NCBI GenBank assembly: GCA_937928635.1
Contig: CALFWM010000020.1
Span: 1-64,000, forward strand
DNA from: an uncultured Sulfitobacter sp.
Lineage (GTDB): Bacteria; Pseudomonadota; Alphaproteobacteria; Rhodobacterales; Rhodobacteraceae
Reading direction: 5' to 3'
DNA length: 64,000 bases
Part shown: piece after piece, positions 45,062 through 53,969 of the stretch
Position numbering within the stretch: position 1 is the stretch's first letter
Layout of the letters: the number at the start of each line of letters is the position of its first letter
Notes under the pieces: generated by a model
The model's database searches: none
What the model was told of the DNA's origin: nothing
The model's input: the letters and a program-made list of their open reading frames with translations, nothing else
Made by a program: the position numbers and the translations under genes

Positions 45062-45772
45062 ATGAAGAATATATTATGCGGCTTCGTATTGTCATTGATG
45101 ATCATGCCTTCAAGCAGTGATGCGGAAGTCATGTTGAAAGTAAATGGAAATGAATACACACTGACGGCCCTGATGGAAAACTGTCAGACCCTGGTTGATG
45201 ATCCGGCATCACAGATCAAATGTTTCAATGCGGTATCGACCCTGTTGGAACAACAGACAGGTCAGGCCCCCGTAAAAAGCCCGGTTGATGCGCCGGCAGC
45301 CTTTGAGGCGCTCCGCGCTGTCGCGCAATATGAGGGCAATGACTCAGGTTTGATTATTCGTGGGGCCGCATGCAGCGCCCATATTCTGTACTATGCAAAT
45401 TACTTTCATATCAGCCGGCGCAATGTATCCTCCATCGACCTGTACAGCACGCAGTTTGATGCATCCAAGGTTTCCTTTGAACAGACAAGCCGCGTATCAG
45501 GCGGTCAGGCGATGGTCTCCAAAGGGGCCATGCACTCTGGCGCGACCGCCGCATCCGTCAATGGGTTAGCCATGGATTCAACCCAGTATGGCGTCGCCCC
45601 CAAATCGGCGCGCACGACAATTGCCGATTACGCGGTCGAAATGGTCGATCAGATCGCGGCAAGTGAAAGCAGCGAATTTGATTTCGTACTGGTTCACCCG
45701 GCAAAGCAGCAATCGAGTGCTGAAATCTGGAGTGCCTTTGAGGCTTACGTCAAAGCGTGCCAAAGCCAGTGA
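45062..45772 (+). CDS. Secreted protein of unknown function
   Basis: 236 residues from ATG 45062 (GGAG 8 bases upstream; a GTG at 45053 precedes the SD spacing). Signal peptide at 1-20 (KNILCGFVLSLMIMPSSSDA). The mature part has four Cys (ENCQTL, IKCFNAV, GAACSAH, KACQS) that could form two disulfides. Composition is less GC-rich than the housekeeping genes. No family recognised. It lies between amtB and the SIR2 locus and is convergent with the latter. Confidence 0.75.
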   Translation: MKNILCGFVLSLMIMPSSSDAEVMLKVNGNEYTLTALMENCQTLVDDPASQIKCFNAVSTLLEQQTGQAPVKSPVDAPAAFEALRAVAQYEGNDSGLIIRGAACSAHILYYANYFHISRRNVSSIDLYSTQFDASKVSFEQTSRVSGGQAMVSKGAMHSGATAASVNGLAMDSTQYGVAPKSARTTIADYAVEMVDQIAASESSEFDFVLVHPAKQQSSAEIWSAFEAYVKACQSQ

Positions 45773-45788
45773 CCCAATGGGTCCGCGC

Positions 45789-45804
45789 AGCGGGCACGCC
45801 CGCT
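45789..45804 (+). terminator. Short hairpin after the secreted orphan
   Basis: 7-bp stem AGCGGGC / GCCCGCT with a 2-nt loop, 17 bases after the stop at 45772. The following 200 bases to the SIR2 locus hold no convincing gene; short frames in both directions look random. Confidence 0.5.
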
Positions 45805-46003
45805 TGCGTCACTATGGAATAATCCTCCCGGACAATGGAGCGGAAGTGACCTTTTGCGCCGTGCTGAGGGGGCACCGGAAGTCTGATCTTGTCCGGCACG
45901 GCGATACCACAACAAACCATTGCAAAACGCAGCATTCATACATCTGGATGGCGAATGTGCCCTGACCCCAAACACCCGCACCGGAGTACCAAAACCCGAT
46001 CTA

Positions 46004-48364
46004 TCAAGTGTTGAGCAAGCTCATGGCCTGACTGGTCTTGGTTGCGTAACCAAGTGTCTGTGATTCCATAATTGTCTCTTGCAAAAGCCGTTTCGCGTCC
46101 TTTGTTTGATTACGTTCTCGCAAGATCTGTGTCTGTATGATTGCCGCTGATATCTTTCTGAGCCGCATCCCGTTGCGTTTGGAGATTGCGATGGATTGTG
46201 CGGTGACAAATCCGGCTTGTGTTGTTTCGCCCTCGGCCAGCAAGACTTCGCCGCGCACCTTCAAGACTTCGCAGAACATCTTTTGAATGCCCATGGCTGT
46301 GGCGTAGGCCTCAACCTGACGCAACTTTTCCAACGCCTGGCCGCGCTCCTGCTTGTCGCGGTGCAGCCGTGCCTGCGCCATGATGGCATAGTGATGCAAA
46401 TCTGTCGCGCGGATGCCAAGCGCAAGCTCCTCTGAACTGCGCAATTGCGAGATCGCTTCCTTATATTCCGGATCGTTTCGGGATGTGGACATTGCGCGCA
46501 GCAGGTCAGCGTAGTGCCGGCGAAAAATGCTCTCTGCGCGCGGGTGATTGAACTGCGCGATGTTTTTGAGCACTTCTTCGTAACCTTCCGCAGCGCGGGT
46601 AAATTCATTTGTAAGATGGTTGCAAAGTGCCAAGTACCCTTTTGCCATGCAGTGAATGACCGAGGGCGTGTCGCTTTGCCAACGCTCGCCAGTTTCTACG
46701 ACGATACGGGCAAGGGTTTCCTGTGCCGTAACAATATTGCCGCGTTCGACCTGCGCGAGCGCAAAGTTCATCTGAATCCGACGATGGGTCGAATCCTCGC
46801 TTTGAGGTGAAGAGCGTTCTGAGGAACTGCCCAGCATCACACGGGCCTGTTCAAAAAGCGGCAGCGCGTCAAACAGACGGCCCTGAAGAAAGCTGACAAG
46901 AGCACGTTCGTTATAAAGCCAGGACACTTCATCGCGCAGGAAGGGATGATTGTAAGGGATTGCATCACTAAATTTGTCCTCTTTATCACCAGGCCGTATC
47001 AGACGATGCGCAATATCCATTTCCCGGATTTTATTGTGCAATGTTGCCGTGTTGAGCAATTTTCGGGTCCAGGTCCGGTATTCATCAAAGGGCGCAATAC
47101 GTTTGTCGATCAGGGCGTGCTCTGCCAGCCGCGCAATCACCGAAATTGAAAATGTCCCCCGGATTAATGCGTATGCTGCCCGCAGCTTGTCGTTGAAGGT
47201 CTCCATCTTTGCTGCAAATGCTGCATCATCTTTTGGGAGGTTTCGTTTGCCATGCCGCATATCCCAATAGATCGAAACAAGTTCCTTGTGCGTGGTTTTC
47301 ACCAAGGCGCGCACCACTGCGCTGACCCGTTCAAAATGGCCGATGTCAGGTTTCAGCGCGCGTTCGGGTTGCGAGGGATAGACATTGGGTTGAAACACCA
47401 TAAGCCGATATTGCGAATATACCTGAAGGTTCGCACGGGCACGCAGGACGTTGGCGATTTTGGTGTTCAGGACGTAGACATACCGTACTTCTGTATCTTC
47501 ATTTACAGACACCCGATCAGAATATTTACCGTACCGGGATGCCAATCCTCGCGCCACGAGCAGATCCAATTCCTCCGTGACAAAATCAAGCGGGTTCTTT
47601 TTGCGGCCGTCTTTTTGATCATCCGCGACCAGTTCCGCAACGCTGTCCACGTCAGGACAGGCAATCAATGTCTCTGCCGTCACCGGGACCTGTAACAACG
47701 CCAGATGATCAATCACCATTGTGCGCAGGCGTTCCAAATTTCGGCTTTCCAGAGAGCTGCCCATCCGGGACGGCCTTTGGGTGGTGTCTGGTGTGTCGCC
47801 TGCTGGAGCTGGCTGCGTTCCAGTTTCTGCTTGATCGCTGGTGGCGCGGGTTGGCGGGAACTCCCGATCAAGACGCCGGTAAATGCTGAAAAGCTCGTCC
47901 AGAAACCCGCGTGATTTTTCGCGGGCAAAGGCGATGTCCAGTGCAGACAGGCAACGTTGCCATTCCCTCCTGAAGGGTTGGAGTTTGGCTTTCCTTTCTT
48001 CGGCGCTGTCGTCTTTTTTAAGGAGTGATCCTTTCTTTGCCCAAATTGTAGTGGCCAATCCGGCGATAAAATATCCGTTTACCACCCGGCGATACATGAA
48101 CTTCTTGAGGTTTGAAGGCAGTTTGAGGAAATCATTATCAATACTCAGGTTCAGTTCGTGCGTCATCGGTTTTGGCTCTTCGCCAATCTCGAACCCGGGA
48201 ATTTCCAAGGCAACGGCCACCTGTTTGGCATGCTCCTCCACGTCTGGCGCGTTGATCGGTGCCATCCCTGCGGCATGTTCCAGCGCCTCTGCAAAAATGA
48301 TCCGGGGACGTACGCGGTCTAGCTCTGTCCAGTGCTGCAGTGCCACTTTGCGGTCGTGGCGCAA
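46004..48364 (-). CDS. TPR-like C-terminal part of the SIR2 locus
   Basis: The open frame gives 786 residues from a TTG at 48364, but the frame is open and protein-like for another 21 codons upstream (KAIKPGTDKRRDLDWQKKSW, then K). It overlaps the preceding ORF by 46 bases, so it is more likely the C-terminal part of one protein than a separate gene. Residues 1-450 are mixed helical. From about 480 on, repeated helix pairs (YNERALVSFLQGRLFDALPL; MNFALAQVERGNIVTAQETL; YLALCNHLTNEFTRAAEGYE) look like tetratricopeptide repeats, which act as the sensor or binding part in STAND proteins. Confidence 0.7.
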   Translation of the reverse strand: MRHDRKVALQHWTELDRVRPRIIFAEALEHAAGMAPINAPDVEEHAKQVAVALEIPGFEIGEEPKPMTHELNLSIDNDFLKLPSNLKKFMYRRVVNGYFIAGLATTIWAKKGSLLKKDDSAEERKAKLQPFRREWQRCLSALDIAFAREKSRGFLDELFSIYRRLDREFPPTRATSDQAETGTQPAPAGDTPDTTQRPSRMGSSLESRNLERLRTMVIDHLALLQVPVTAETLIACPDVDSVAELVADDQKDGRKKNPLDFVTEELDLLVARGLASRYGKYSDRVSVNEDTEVRYVYVLNTKIANVLRARANLQVYSQYRLMVFQPNVYPSQPERALKPDIGHFERVSAVVRALVKTTHKELVSIYWDMRHGKRNLPKDDAAFAAKMETFNDKLRAAYALIRGTFSISVIARLAEHALIDKRIAPFDEYRTWTRKLLNTATLHNKIREMDIAHRLIRPGDKEDKFSDAIPYNHPFLRDEVSWLYNERALVSFLQGRLFDALPLFEQARVMLGSSSERSSPQSEDSTHRRIQMNFALAQVERGNIVTAQETLARIVVETGERWQSDTPSVIHCMAKGYLALCNHLTNEFTRAAEGYEEVLKNIAQFNHPRAESIFRRHYADLLRAMSTSRNDPEYKEAISQLRSSEELALGIRATDLHHYAIMAQARLHRDKQERGQALEKLRQVEAYATAMGIQKMFCEVLKVRGEVLLAEGETTQAGFVTAQSIAISKRNGMRLRKISAAIIQTQILRERNQTKDAKRLLQETIMESQTLGYATKTSQAMSLLNT

Positions 48365-51228
48365 TTTCCACGACTTTTTCTGCCAGTCGAGATCGCGCCG
48401 TTTGTCTGTGCCGGGTTTGATGGCCTTTCAGTCGAAAGATACCGGATCGGCTGATCAGAATGGCAATTGATAAAGATGAAATCTACCGGGAGCCGCATAT
48501 GCTCATCAGGATTGTTCCAGCCAGAAATGAGGCGAAAAAACGCGCGGTGGGTCGGCGCATAAGCGTCGCCGTCGCTATCCACAAGTCGATCAAGATACGA
48601 AAATATGGCCACCATGCGGGTTTTCCAGCCCCCGTTGGGGCAGGTGCGTTGCAACAGATCAAACATATCCCGCAGGACCTTGATGCAAGGTATCGTGCTG
48701 GACCGCCCATGGAATTGATGTTTGAGCAGGCGATCCCAGTCTGGATCACGTGCTGCCGGTGTACTTGCCACTTCCTTTCGCAGGTTTGGCAACAATTGCT
48801 GTAACATGCGCGCAAAAGAAATCATGGTGCCACTGAATTCCAACGCGAAGGTCAGATGGGACATGTAGCAGGCTTTGTAGTCTCTGTTGGCTTTGGCGTG
48901 GACTATATTGTCAATCGTGTTGTTGGCCTGGCGTGGATCAAAAAGTGTTTGAAAAGGCCATGCCTTGATTTTGGGTTTCTGTGGCTGATCCAGTTCCTGA
49001 ATATTTGTAAAATAGGAGAGCAGGCGGCCTTTTCCTCCCCCCGGCGGGATGGATATCCGCGCCACGCTTGCCGGGAATTCGGTTGGGAACCTGCGTTTTT
49101 TGCTGCTCTCCGGACGCGGCTTCCCACCCGCCTTTCTATCGATTTTTGCTTTAAGCGCTTTTGCACGCAGCTGCGCTTGCTCTCGCGCTGTGCCTGTCGC
49201 AATGAGCAGTCCTGTAAATTGCGGAATTTCCTTTTGGCTGCCCAAGGTTGCGGGTTCAGCACTGATTTGTGCCTCAAGGTTGGTTTGCTTCCAAACCATC
49301 GGTTTAGCGTTCTTTTTTTTATAAAAGGCGGCGGTTGTGTCTACCACGAACCTTGGGTCCTTGGCTTGCCGTTCAGGATCCTGATTTTTGTCCAGCTTGT
49401 AAAAGTGCGGCCCAAGTGCCGCAATACGCAGGCCGGGGAATTCGGACCAGTCTGACCACCATGCCCGCCGCGCGTGTTCCAGCCGCTGCACATATTGCAC
49501 AAGGCCCGTATCGCGCAGATGGGAGTCGAGTGCTCTTAGGGCTGCTTTGACCTTTTTGGCCATGTTGCCTTTTTGGTCCGCAGGGCCGTGAACCACAGAA
49601 TTCCATTCGCGGACCAATTCGCGGGCCAGTTTTGTTTCATTCATTGCCTCGTGCGAAATTTCGCCGTTGTTTTTGTCGGAGCCAGGCGCAAAGCTGTGCA
49701 TTTCTCCGAAGAGCTGTTTAAAGTCTTTTGACAACGGCTCTTGATCTTCCGGGCCTTCCCCCTTCCACCAAAGCGCAACCTCATCACCTTTGCCAACCAA
49801 GTGCAGGTAATTTGCAATTTCGGCCCGCGCGGCAAAAAGGGTGGCGTTGTCGCTCGACCAGGTCCGCGTTCGCTGCGTATCAAAGCTCTGGTCAATGAAC
49901 AGCGTATGCATTCCATAGTCTTTGTAGAGATGCTGGGTTTTTGCCATGGCATCGCGGCAGGCGGTTTTATGTGCTGCCGCCAGTGAATTCTGTTCGCCCG
50001 AAAATTCAGTTGCGGTAATGTAGTAAACCTTGCCATGCGCATCACGGCGATCGGCTTCGATTTCCAGAAAATCACGCAACGGTTTAAGAACGTCATGCTC
50101 TTTTGTGCCAAGGCCCAGCACCAGAATGTCTGACCCGGTAAAAACCGCATGGCGGGCCTCATCAAAACTTTTTTTCTGATCGCTCGCGCCGTAGTAAATG
50201 CGTTGATAGTCCTTTGGGGTGATGATCATATTGTCCGGATCATCGACGCGCCCATGCAGGTGATGCACCGATGCGTCGTAGTTTGTTGGAAACGCGCCAA
50301 ACGAAAACAGATCTGCCAGTGTTTTGCGGCGGCTTGAGCTGCTGCGCACAACGCGGCCCGAGGGGCTTTGGAGGGTGACCGCACGGCCCGGTTCGTAAGA
50401 CAGCGGGCGGTTCTTGGCCAGTTCATCCTGAAGCAGGAAATCCTCAAAATCCTTGTAGGCATCCAGCGGCGTGGCGCGCGCCTCCTCAAACAGCATCAGT
50501 TCCAGTTCCAGATCGTAGTTCAGTGTAAGATATCGCCGGACCCCAAGGCGGCGGCGCAATGCGCGTGCAGCGTCGATGTTGGCAACTTCCGATTTCTCTT
50601 TATCTATCGCTTTGATTGCGGCCTGTGTTTTGTCGTCGTTGTTGAGGTTCAGACCGTGGACGAGGGTTGAAATACTGGGGCTCGCCTTGAGGTTTTTGTG
50701 TAAATCCCGGCTGTTGAATTGCGTAGCAAAGGCGCGGCGAAAATCCGAGATGTTGCGCGCGAGGCATCTGAAATCATCATCTTCAGTGATCATTGGGCCA
50801 AAATGGTAGTGTTCCCATTCGGTCTCGGAAGAAAATGCAGAAACCGGTCTACATTTCTTTAACTGTTTGATTGCTTTGTCCCGGTTGAGCGCGGTTTCCT
50901 TAAGCAATTCCGCGGCGTCGTATTCTGGAATGATCACATTGTGCTGCTTGAGCAGCGGGCAAACCTCAGCAAAGTAATCCTCGATAAGTTCAATGAGATG
51001 ACTGGATTGAAAATCGCCGCAGGACCGCAGTTCTTTGATTTCGCCCACCAATGGGCTGAGTATTTCCCGGAAATCCGATTTTAGGTCGGTATCGGCCCGT
51101 TTGTCATTTGGATTATTGGGGTCAGACGGATCCCATTTGGTGTGGGCAATGATGAACGTTTCTAGAGTAAAAAACAATTTCACCCCACGCTCCGCAAAAG
51201 CGTCCCACGTGGGTTGCCCAAATTTCAA
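48319..51228 (-). CDS. SIR2-like plus P-loop NTPase part of the SIR2 locus
   Basis: The longest frame starts at TTG 51228 (969 codons), but that start lacks the NAD-binding loop VVAFVGSGTS encoded just upstream in the same frame. SIR2 features: YLTLNYDLELELM (about 235), VHHLHGRVDDPDNMIITPKD with the catalytic-type His (about 320), and ILVLGLGTKEHDVLKPLRDF (about 365). A middle helical region follows. Near residue 725 is a P-loop (SIPPGGGKGRLLSYF) and near 915 a Walker B-like VDFIFINCHSDQ. The last 35 residues look out of frame. SIR2 domains of this class degrade NAD during phage infection. Confidence 0.75.
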   Translation of the reverse strand: MKFGQPTWDAFAERGVKLFFTLETFIIAHTKWDPSDPNNPNDKRADTDLKSDFREILSPLVGEIKELRSCGDFQSSHLIELIEDYFAEVCPLLKQHNVIIPEYDAAELLKETALNRDKAIKQLKKCRPVSAFSSETEWEHYHFGPMITEDDDFRCLARNISDFRRAFATQFNSRDLHKNLKASPSISTLVHGLNLNNDDKTQAAIKAIDKEKSEVANIDAARALRRRLGVRRYLTLNYDLELELMLFEEARATPLDAYKDFEDFLLQDELAKNRPLSYEPGRAVTLQSPSGRVVRSSSSRRKTLADLFSFGAFPTNYDASVHHLHGRVDDPDNMIITPKDYQRIYYGASDQKKSFDEARHAVFTGSDILVLGLGTKEHDVLKPLRDFLEIEADRRDAHGKVYYITATEFSGEQNSLAAAHKTACRDAMAKTQHLYKDYGMHTLFIDQSFDTQRTRTWSSDNATLFAARAEIANYLHLVGKGDEVALWWKGEGPEDQEPLSKDFKQLFGEMHSFAPGSDKNNGEISHEAMNETKLARELVREWNSVVHGPADQKGNMAKKVKAALRALDSHLRDTGLVQYVQRLEHARRAWWSDWSEFPGLRIAALGPHFYKLDKNQDPERQAKDPRFVVDTTAAFYKKKNAKPMVWKQTNLEAQISAEPATLGSQKEIPQFTGLLIATGTAREQAQLRAKALKAKIDRKAGGKPRPESSKKRRFPTEFPASVARISIPPGGGKGRLLSYFTNIQELDQPQKPKIKAWPFQTLFDPRQANNTIDNIVHAKANRDYKACYMSHLTFALEFSGTMISFARMLQQLLPNLRKEVASTPAARDPDWDRLLKHQFHGRSSTIPCIKVLRDMFDLLQRTCPNGGWKTRMVAIFSYLDRLVDSDGDAYAPTHRAFFRLISGWNNPDEHMRLPVDFIFINCHSDQPIRYLSTERPSNPAQTNGAISTGRKSRGNCATTAKWHCSTGQS

Positions 51229-51429
51229 GGATGTACCCGAGCCGACAAAGGCAACAACTCGGCCAATGTTTAAGGCACGCAGGAGTGTTTGTTGCCCAAA
51301 CCGTTCAATATCCGAAGATGTCCGTAATGTGCTTATTGGTTTTCGTTAAAGGGAAACATTAAAGGGACTCCGCAAAAATTTGGTTTTGGCAAATAGGAAG
51401 AGAAAAACAGTTTGAACTGAATTCATGGT

Positions 51430-51495
51430 AAAGCGCCCTGCCTAAACCTTGAACCGCCGATGCGTGATGCTTCAAGATAAAGGCGGGACGCCATA
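51430..51495. repeat. Palindromic dispersed element, copy B
   Basis: 66 bp. The whole element is a long imperfect palindrome: GCCTAAACCTTGAA near its left end pairs with TTCAAGATAAAGGC near its right end. It matches copy A apart from the 37-bp middle. It lies 71 bases upstream of the SIR2-locus ATG. No mobile-element gene is associated. Confidence 0.65.
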
Positions 51496-51684
51496 ACGAA
51501 TAGAAAAACACGTACTTGTCAATATATCTACGATTTGTTTGCGAGGACTTTCCGGTCGCCTTTGTGTCTTTGCGGGAGCACAGTGGTTTTGGAAATGTCA
51601 CCTGCGAAATGCACACAGGTCCATGAGGGGCGATGCGGTGTATGAATGGCGGCAAAACAGCTTACGGCCCGCAGATGTGCAGCT

Positions 51685-52191
51685 TTAGAACGGCTCGATA
51701 TGATCTGCCGAGAGTGCATAGGCGATGTCCGCCAGCTGTGTCGATGTGGAGGCCGTGCCAAACATTCCGATAACATTGACCGCCTCGAAAAGGCCGCTGT
51801 TTTGATAGGGCTTTTCTGTGGTGACAAAGACCAGTTGATTGGCCGGCGGTGGCGGCACGTGTACGCAGGCCCCCACAAATGGCACCAGAATAAAGGCCGT
51901 GACCCCCGTGCCGGAATAGTCAATTGGCACGATAAACCCCGGCAAACGGACAATCTCGCCATTCCAGTCGGTGCGCACGCCATGGGAAGGGGGTTGTTGG
52001 TCCGCAAGGCTGGGCGGGGCGTCATGATCCAGCAGGCTTTGGATGGCGGGGGGGATCATCGGCTGCCCCTCGGGCACCAGATCGGTCCATTCCAGATCAA
52101 TGTAGTCTTTGGCAAGGGCCGCCGCAGGCACCAACCCCAACGCCCCAATTGCGGCTAAAACCTCTCTGCGGTTCAGCGGGCTGCTCACCAT
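51685..52191 (-). CDS. DUF3299 protein, Tat-exported (paralog 1)
   Basis: 168 residues with a twin-arginine-type signal (NRREVLAAIGALGLVPAAAL). The DUF3299 core is LPGFIVPIDYSGTGVTAFIL, then VPFVGACVHVPPPPANQLVF, with a conserved Cys and His that suggest metal or haem binding. It overlaps the upstream paralog's stop by 7 bases and is the last gene of the zur operon. A zinc-related exported protein is the contextual reading. Confidence 0.88.
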   Translation of the reverse strand: MVSSPLNRREVLAAIGALGLVPAAALAKDYIDLEWTDLVPEGQPMIPPAIQSLLDHDAPPSLADQQPPSHGVRTDWNGEIVRLPGFIVPIDYSGTGVTAFILVPFVGACVHVPPPPANQLVFVTTEKPYQNSGLFEAVNVIGMFGTASTSTQLADIAYALSADHIEPF

Positions 52192-52691
52192 TCGTAGACC
52201 TCAATATGATCCGCGGTCATGGCATACCCGATGTCCGCGATGGATGTGGATTGCAACTCATGGCGCATCCGGCCTGTGACCCAGACCGGGTCCCACATTC
52301 TGTCACTGGGCCAGGGCGTTTTACTGTCAACAAACACCAGTTGGTTGGCGGGGGGCGGTGGCGTGTGCACGCAGGCCCCCACATAGGGCACCATGATAAA
52401 ACTGGTCACGCCTGATGTGGATATGTCGAGCGGCAGCACATAACCGGGCATTCGGATATAGGCCCCATGCAGCGCCATGTTCAGCTTGGTCGCGTTTTCA
52501 TCAAACTCTGGCAGCCAGCGGTCGTTGACGGTGTCAATCTCACCCTCGCCAATGATTTCACCATAAGGCACACCGGGGGGGATCAGGTCTTCCCATGTGA
52601 TGGTCTTGGGTGTTTCGGCAAAGCTGCTGCGGGGCAGCGCAGCCATGGCGGTTGCGGTGGCAATCACGCTGCGACGGGATAGTTTTTGCAT
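52185..52691 (-). CDS. DUF3299 protein (paralog 2)
   Basis: 168 residues with a signal peptide (SRRSVIATATAMAALPRSSFA; possible Tat). Core MPGYVLPLDISTSGVTSFIM then VPYVGACVHTPPPPANQLVF, nearly the same as the following gene, and the two end with similar ADHIE motifs, so they are a tandem duplication. Lies between the permease and the second DUF3299 gene. Confidence 0.88.
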   Translation of the reverse strand: MQKLSRRSVIATATAMAALPRSSFAETPKTITWEDLIPPGVPYGEIIGEGEIDTVNDRWLPEFDENATKLNMALHGAYIRMPGYVLPLDISTSGVTSFIMVPYVGACVHTPPPPANQLVFVDSKTPWPSDRMWDPVWVTGRMRHELQSTSIADIGYAMTADHIEVYEW

Positions 52692-52718
52692 GTCACACCC
52701 TCGGTCTCAAATTTCTGG

Positions 52719-53969
52719 CTAGATCCGCACCATCATACCATCGGCCAGCGACATACGATAGGCCCGCAGGGCGGGAACCATGCTCACAATTGCGCCAGCG
52801 GCCACCACGCCCAGCAGCACCCAAAGTTCCCGCAGGGAGGGGGGATCAATGGGCAACCACAGGCCAAAGGCCGAGTCCAGGATCGGTTGTGCCACCACGA
52901 GCCCCAGATAAAGCAGCCCCAGCCCAAGTACGGCACCAATTGCGGCCATCACCGTCGCCTCCAGCACCAGCAGGCTCAGGATCACGCGGGGCCGCGCGCC
53001 CATTGCCCGAAAGATTGCCATCTCGCGCCGCCGTTCATTAAGGCTGGAGAAAATCGTGGCCATCATGCCAATCAGGGCCGTGACCACCACCATGCCGGAG
53101 ACGGCGATCAGCGCGGTTTCTGCGATCCCGACAATCTGCCAGAGTTCCTGCAGGGCCACGCCGGGCAGGATCGCCAAAAGCGGCTCGCTTGGGTATTCGT
53201 TGATCGCGCGTTGCAGGCCAAACACCTGTAGCCTGCTTTTGACCCCGACAAGCGCTGCGGTCACCGCCTGTGGTTCCAGCGTCATTTGGCGGATCACCTC
53301 CGCCGGGGTGGTTTGCCCGGGGATTTTCGCGCCGGAACGCCAATCGACATGAATGGCCTCAATCGCCTCAAGGCTGACAATCACGGTGCGGTCCACAGGC
53401 GTGCCGGTTTTTTCAAGAATGCCAGAAACGCGGAATGGCTGATTGTCGTGTTCGACAAAAGACGCCAGCCCATGGGCCACAACAATCGGATCGCCCACAG
53501 AATAGCCCAGCGTGGCCGCCACATCCGCCCCGATCACAGCGTCAAAAATATCATCCATGATCAGGCCGTCCTGCACCGCCAGTGATTGACCCGCACGGTA
53601 TTTGTAGCGTTCAAAAAAGGCGTCAGACGTGCCCATGACCCGAAATTGCCGGTGGCTGTCGCCCAATGAGATCGGCACGATCCAATCGACCTCTGGTCGG
53701 TTGGCAATGTCCAGATAGCTTTCCCAGGTCAGATTGTTGGTGGCATTGCCGATGCGAAACACCGAATAAAGCAGCAGTTGCACAGAGCCGGAGCGCGCGC
53801 CCACAATCAGATCCGTGCCCGAAATGGTGTCGGCAAAACTTGCCTTGGCCCCCGTGCGCACCTTTTCAACACCCAGAAACAAGGCAACGGACAAGGCAAT
53901 GGCAAGAATGGTCATACCAACCGTCAGGGCGCGGGCCATCAATGACCCAAGGGCGAGGCGCAGGATCAT
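52719..53969 (-). CDS. ABC transporter permease, FtsX/MacB type
   Basis: 416 residues. One N-terminal helix (about 12-30), a large periplasmic domain (about 40-270), then three C-terminal helices in the FtsX arrangement, with the signature FSSLNERRREMAIFRAMGAR. Such permeases usually drive release or transport at the envelope (LolCE and MacB class). It overlaps the ATPase gene by 4 bases, so the two form one transporter. Confidence 0.9.
   Translation of the reverse strand: MILRLALGSLMARALTVGMTILAIALSVALFLGVEKVRTGAKASFADTISGTDLIVGARSGSVQLLLYSVFRIGNATNNLTWESYLDIANRPEVDWIVPISLGDSHRQFRVMGTSDAFFERYKYRAGQSLAVQDGLIMDDIFDAVIGADVAATLGYSVGDPIVVAHGLASFVEHDNQPFRVSGILEKTGTPVDRTVIVSLEAIEAIHVDWRSGAKIPGQTTPAEVIRQMTLEPQAVTAALVGVKSRLQVFGLQRAINEYPSEPLLAILPGVALQELWQIVGIAETALIAVSGMVVVTALIGMMATIFSSLNERRREMAIFRAMGARPRVILSLLVLEATVMAAIGAVLGLGLLYLGLVVAQPILDSAFGLWLPIDPPSLRELWVLLGVVAAGAIVSMVPALRAYRMSLADGMMVRI

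Larger units (their letters stand above)
46004..51359 (-). pseudogene. SIR2 - P-loop NTPase - TPR gene broken by two 1-base deletions
   Basis: ATG 51359 has GGAG at 8-nt spacing and reads MFPFNENQ, then TAA. One base out of frame the sequence continues ISTLRTSSDIERFGQQTLLR, then ALNIGRVVAFVGSGTS, directly into the large ORF. One extra A in the A-run at 51336-51337 restores one frame. At 48426-48428 the same holds: adding one A turns the tail of the large ORF into STEKAIKPGTDKRRDLDWQ and joins it to the second ORF. With both changes the locus is a single ORF of 1786 codons ending at 46004. The order is SIR2, P-loop NTPase, TPR-like helices, as in STAND-type antiphage proteins (AVAST type 5-like). 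Either a decayed defence gene or two sequence errors. Confidence 0.7.

Noticed and set aside
51333..51342. Programmed -1 frameshift at the start of the SIR2 locus
   Set aside because: The local sequence GAAAACCAATAA has no X-XXY-YYZ slippery heptamer in the right phase; a lost A is simpler.
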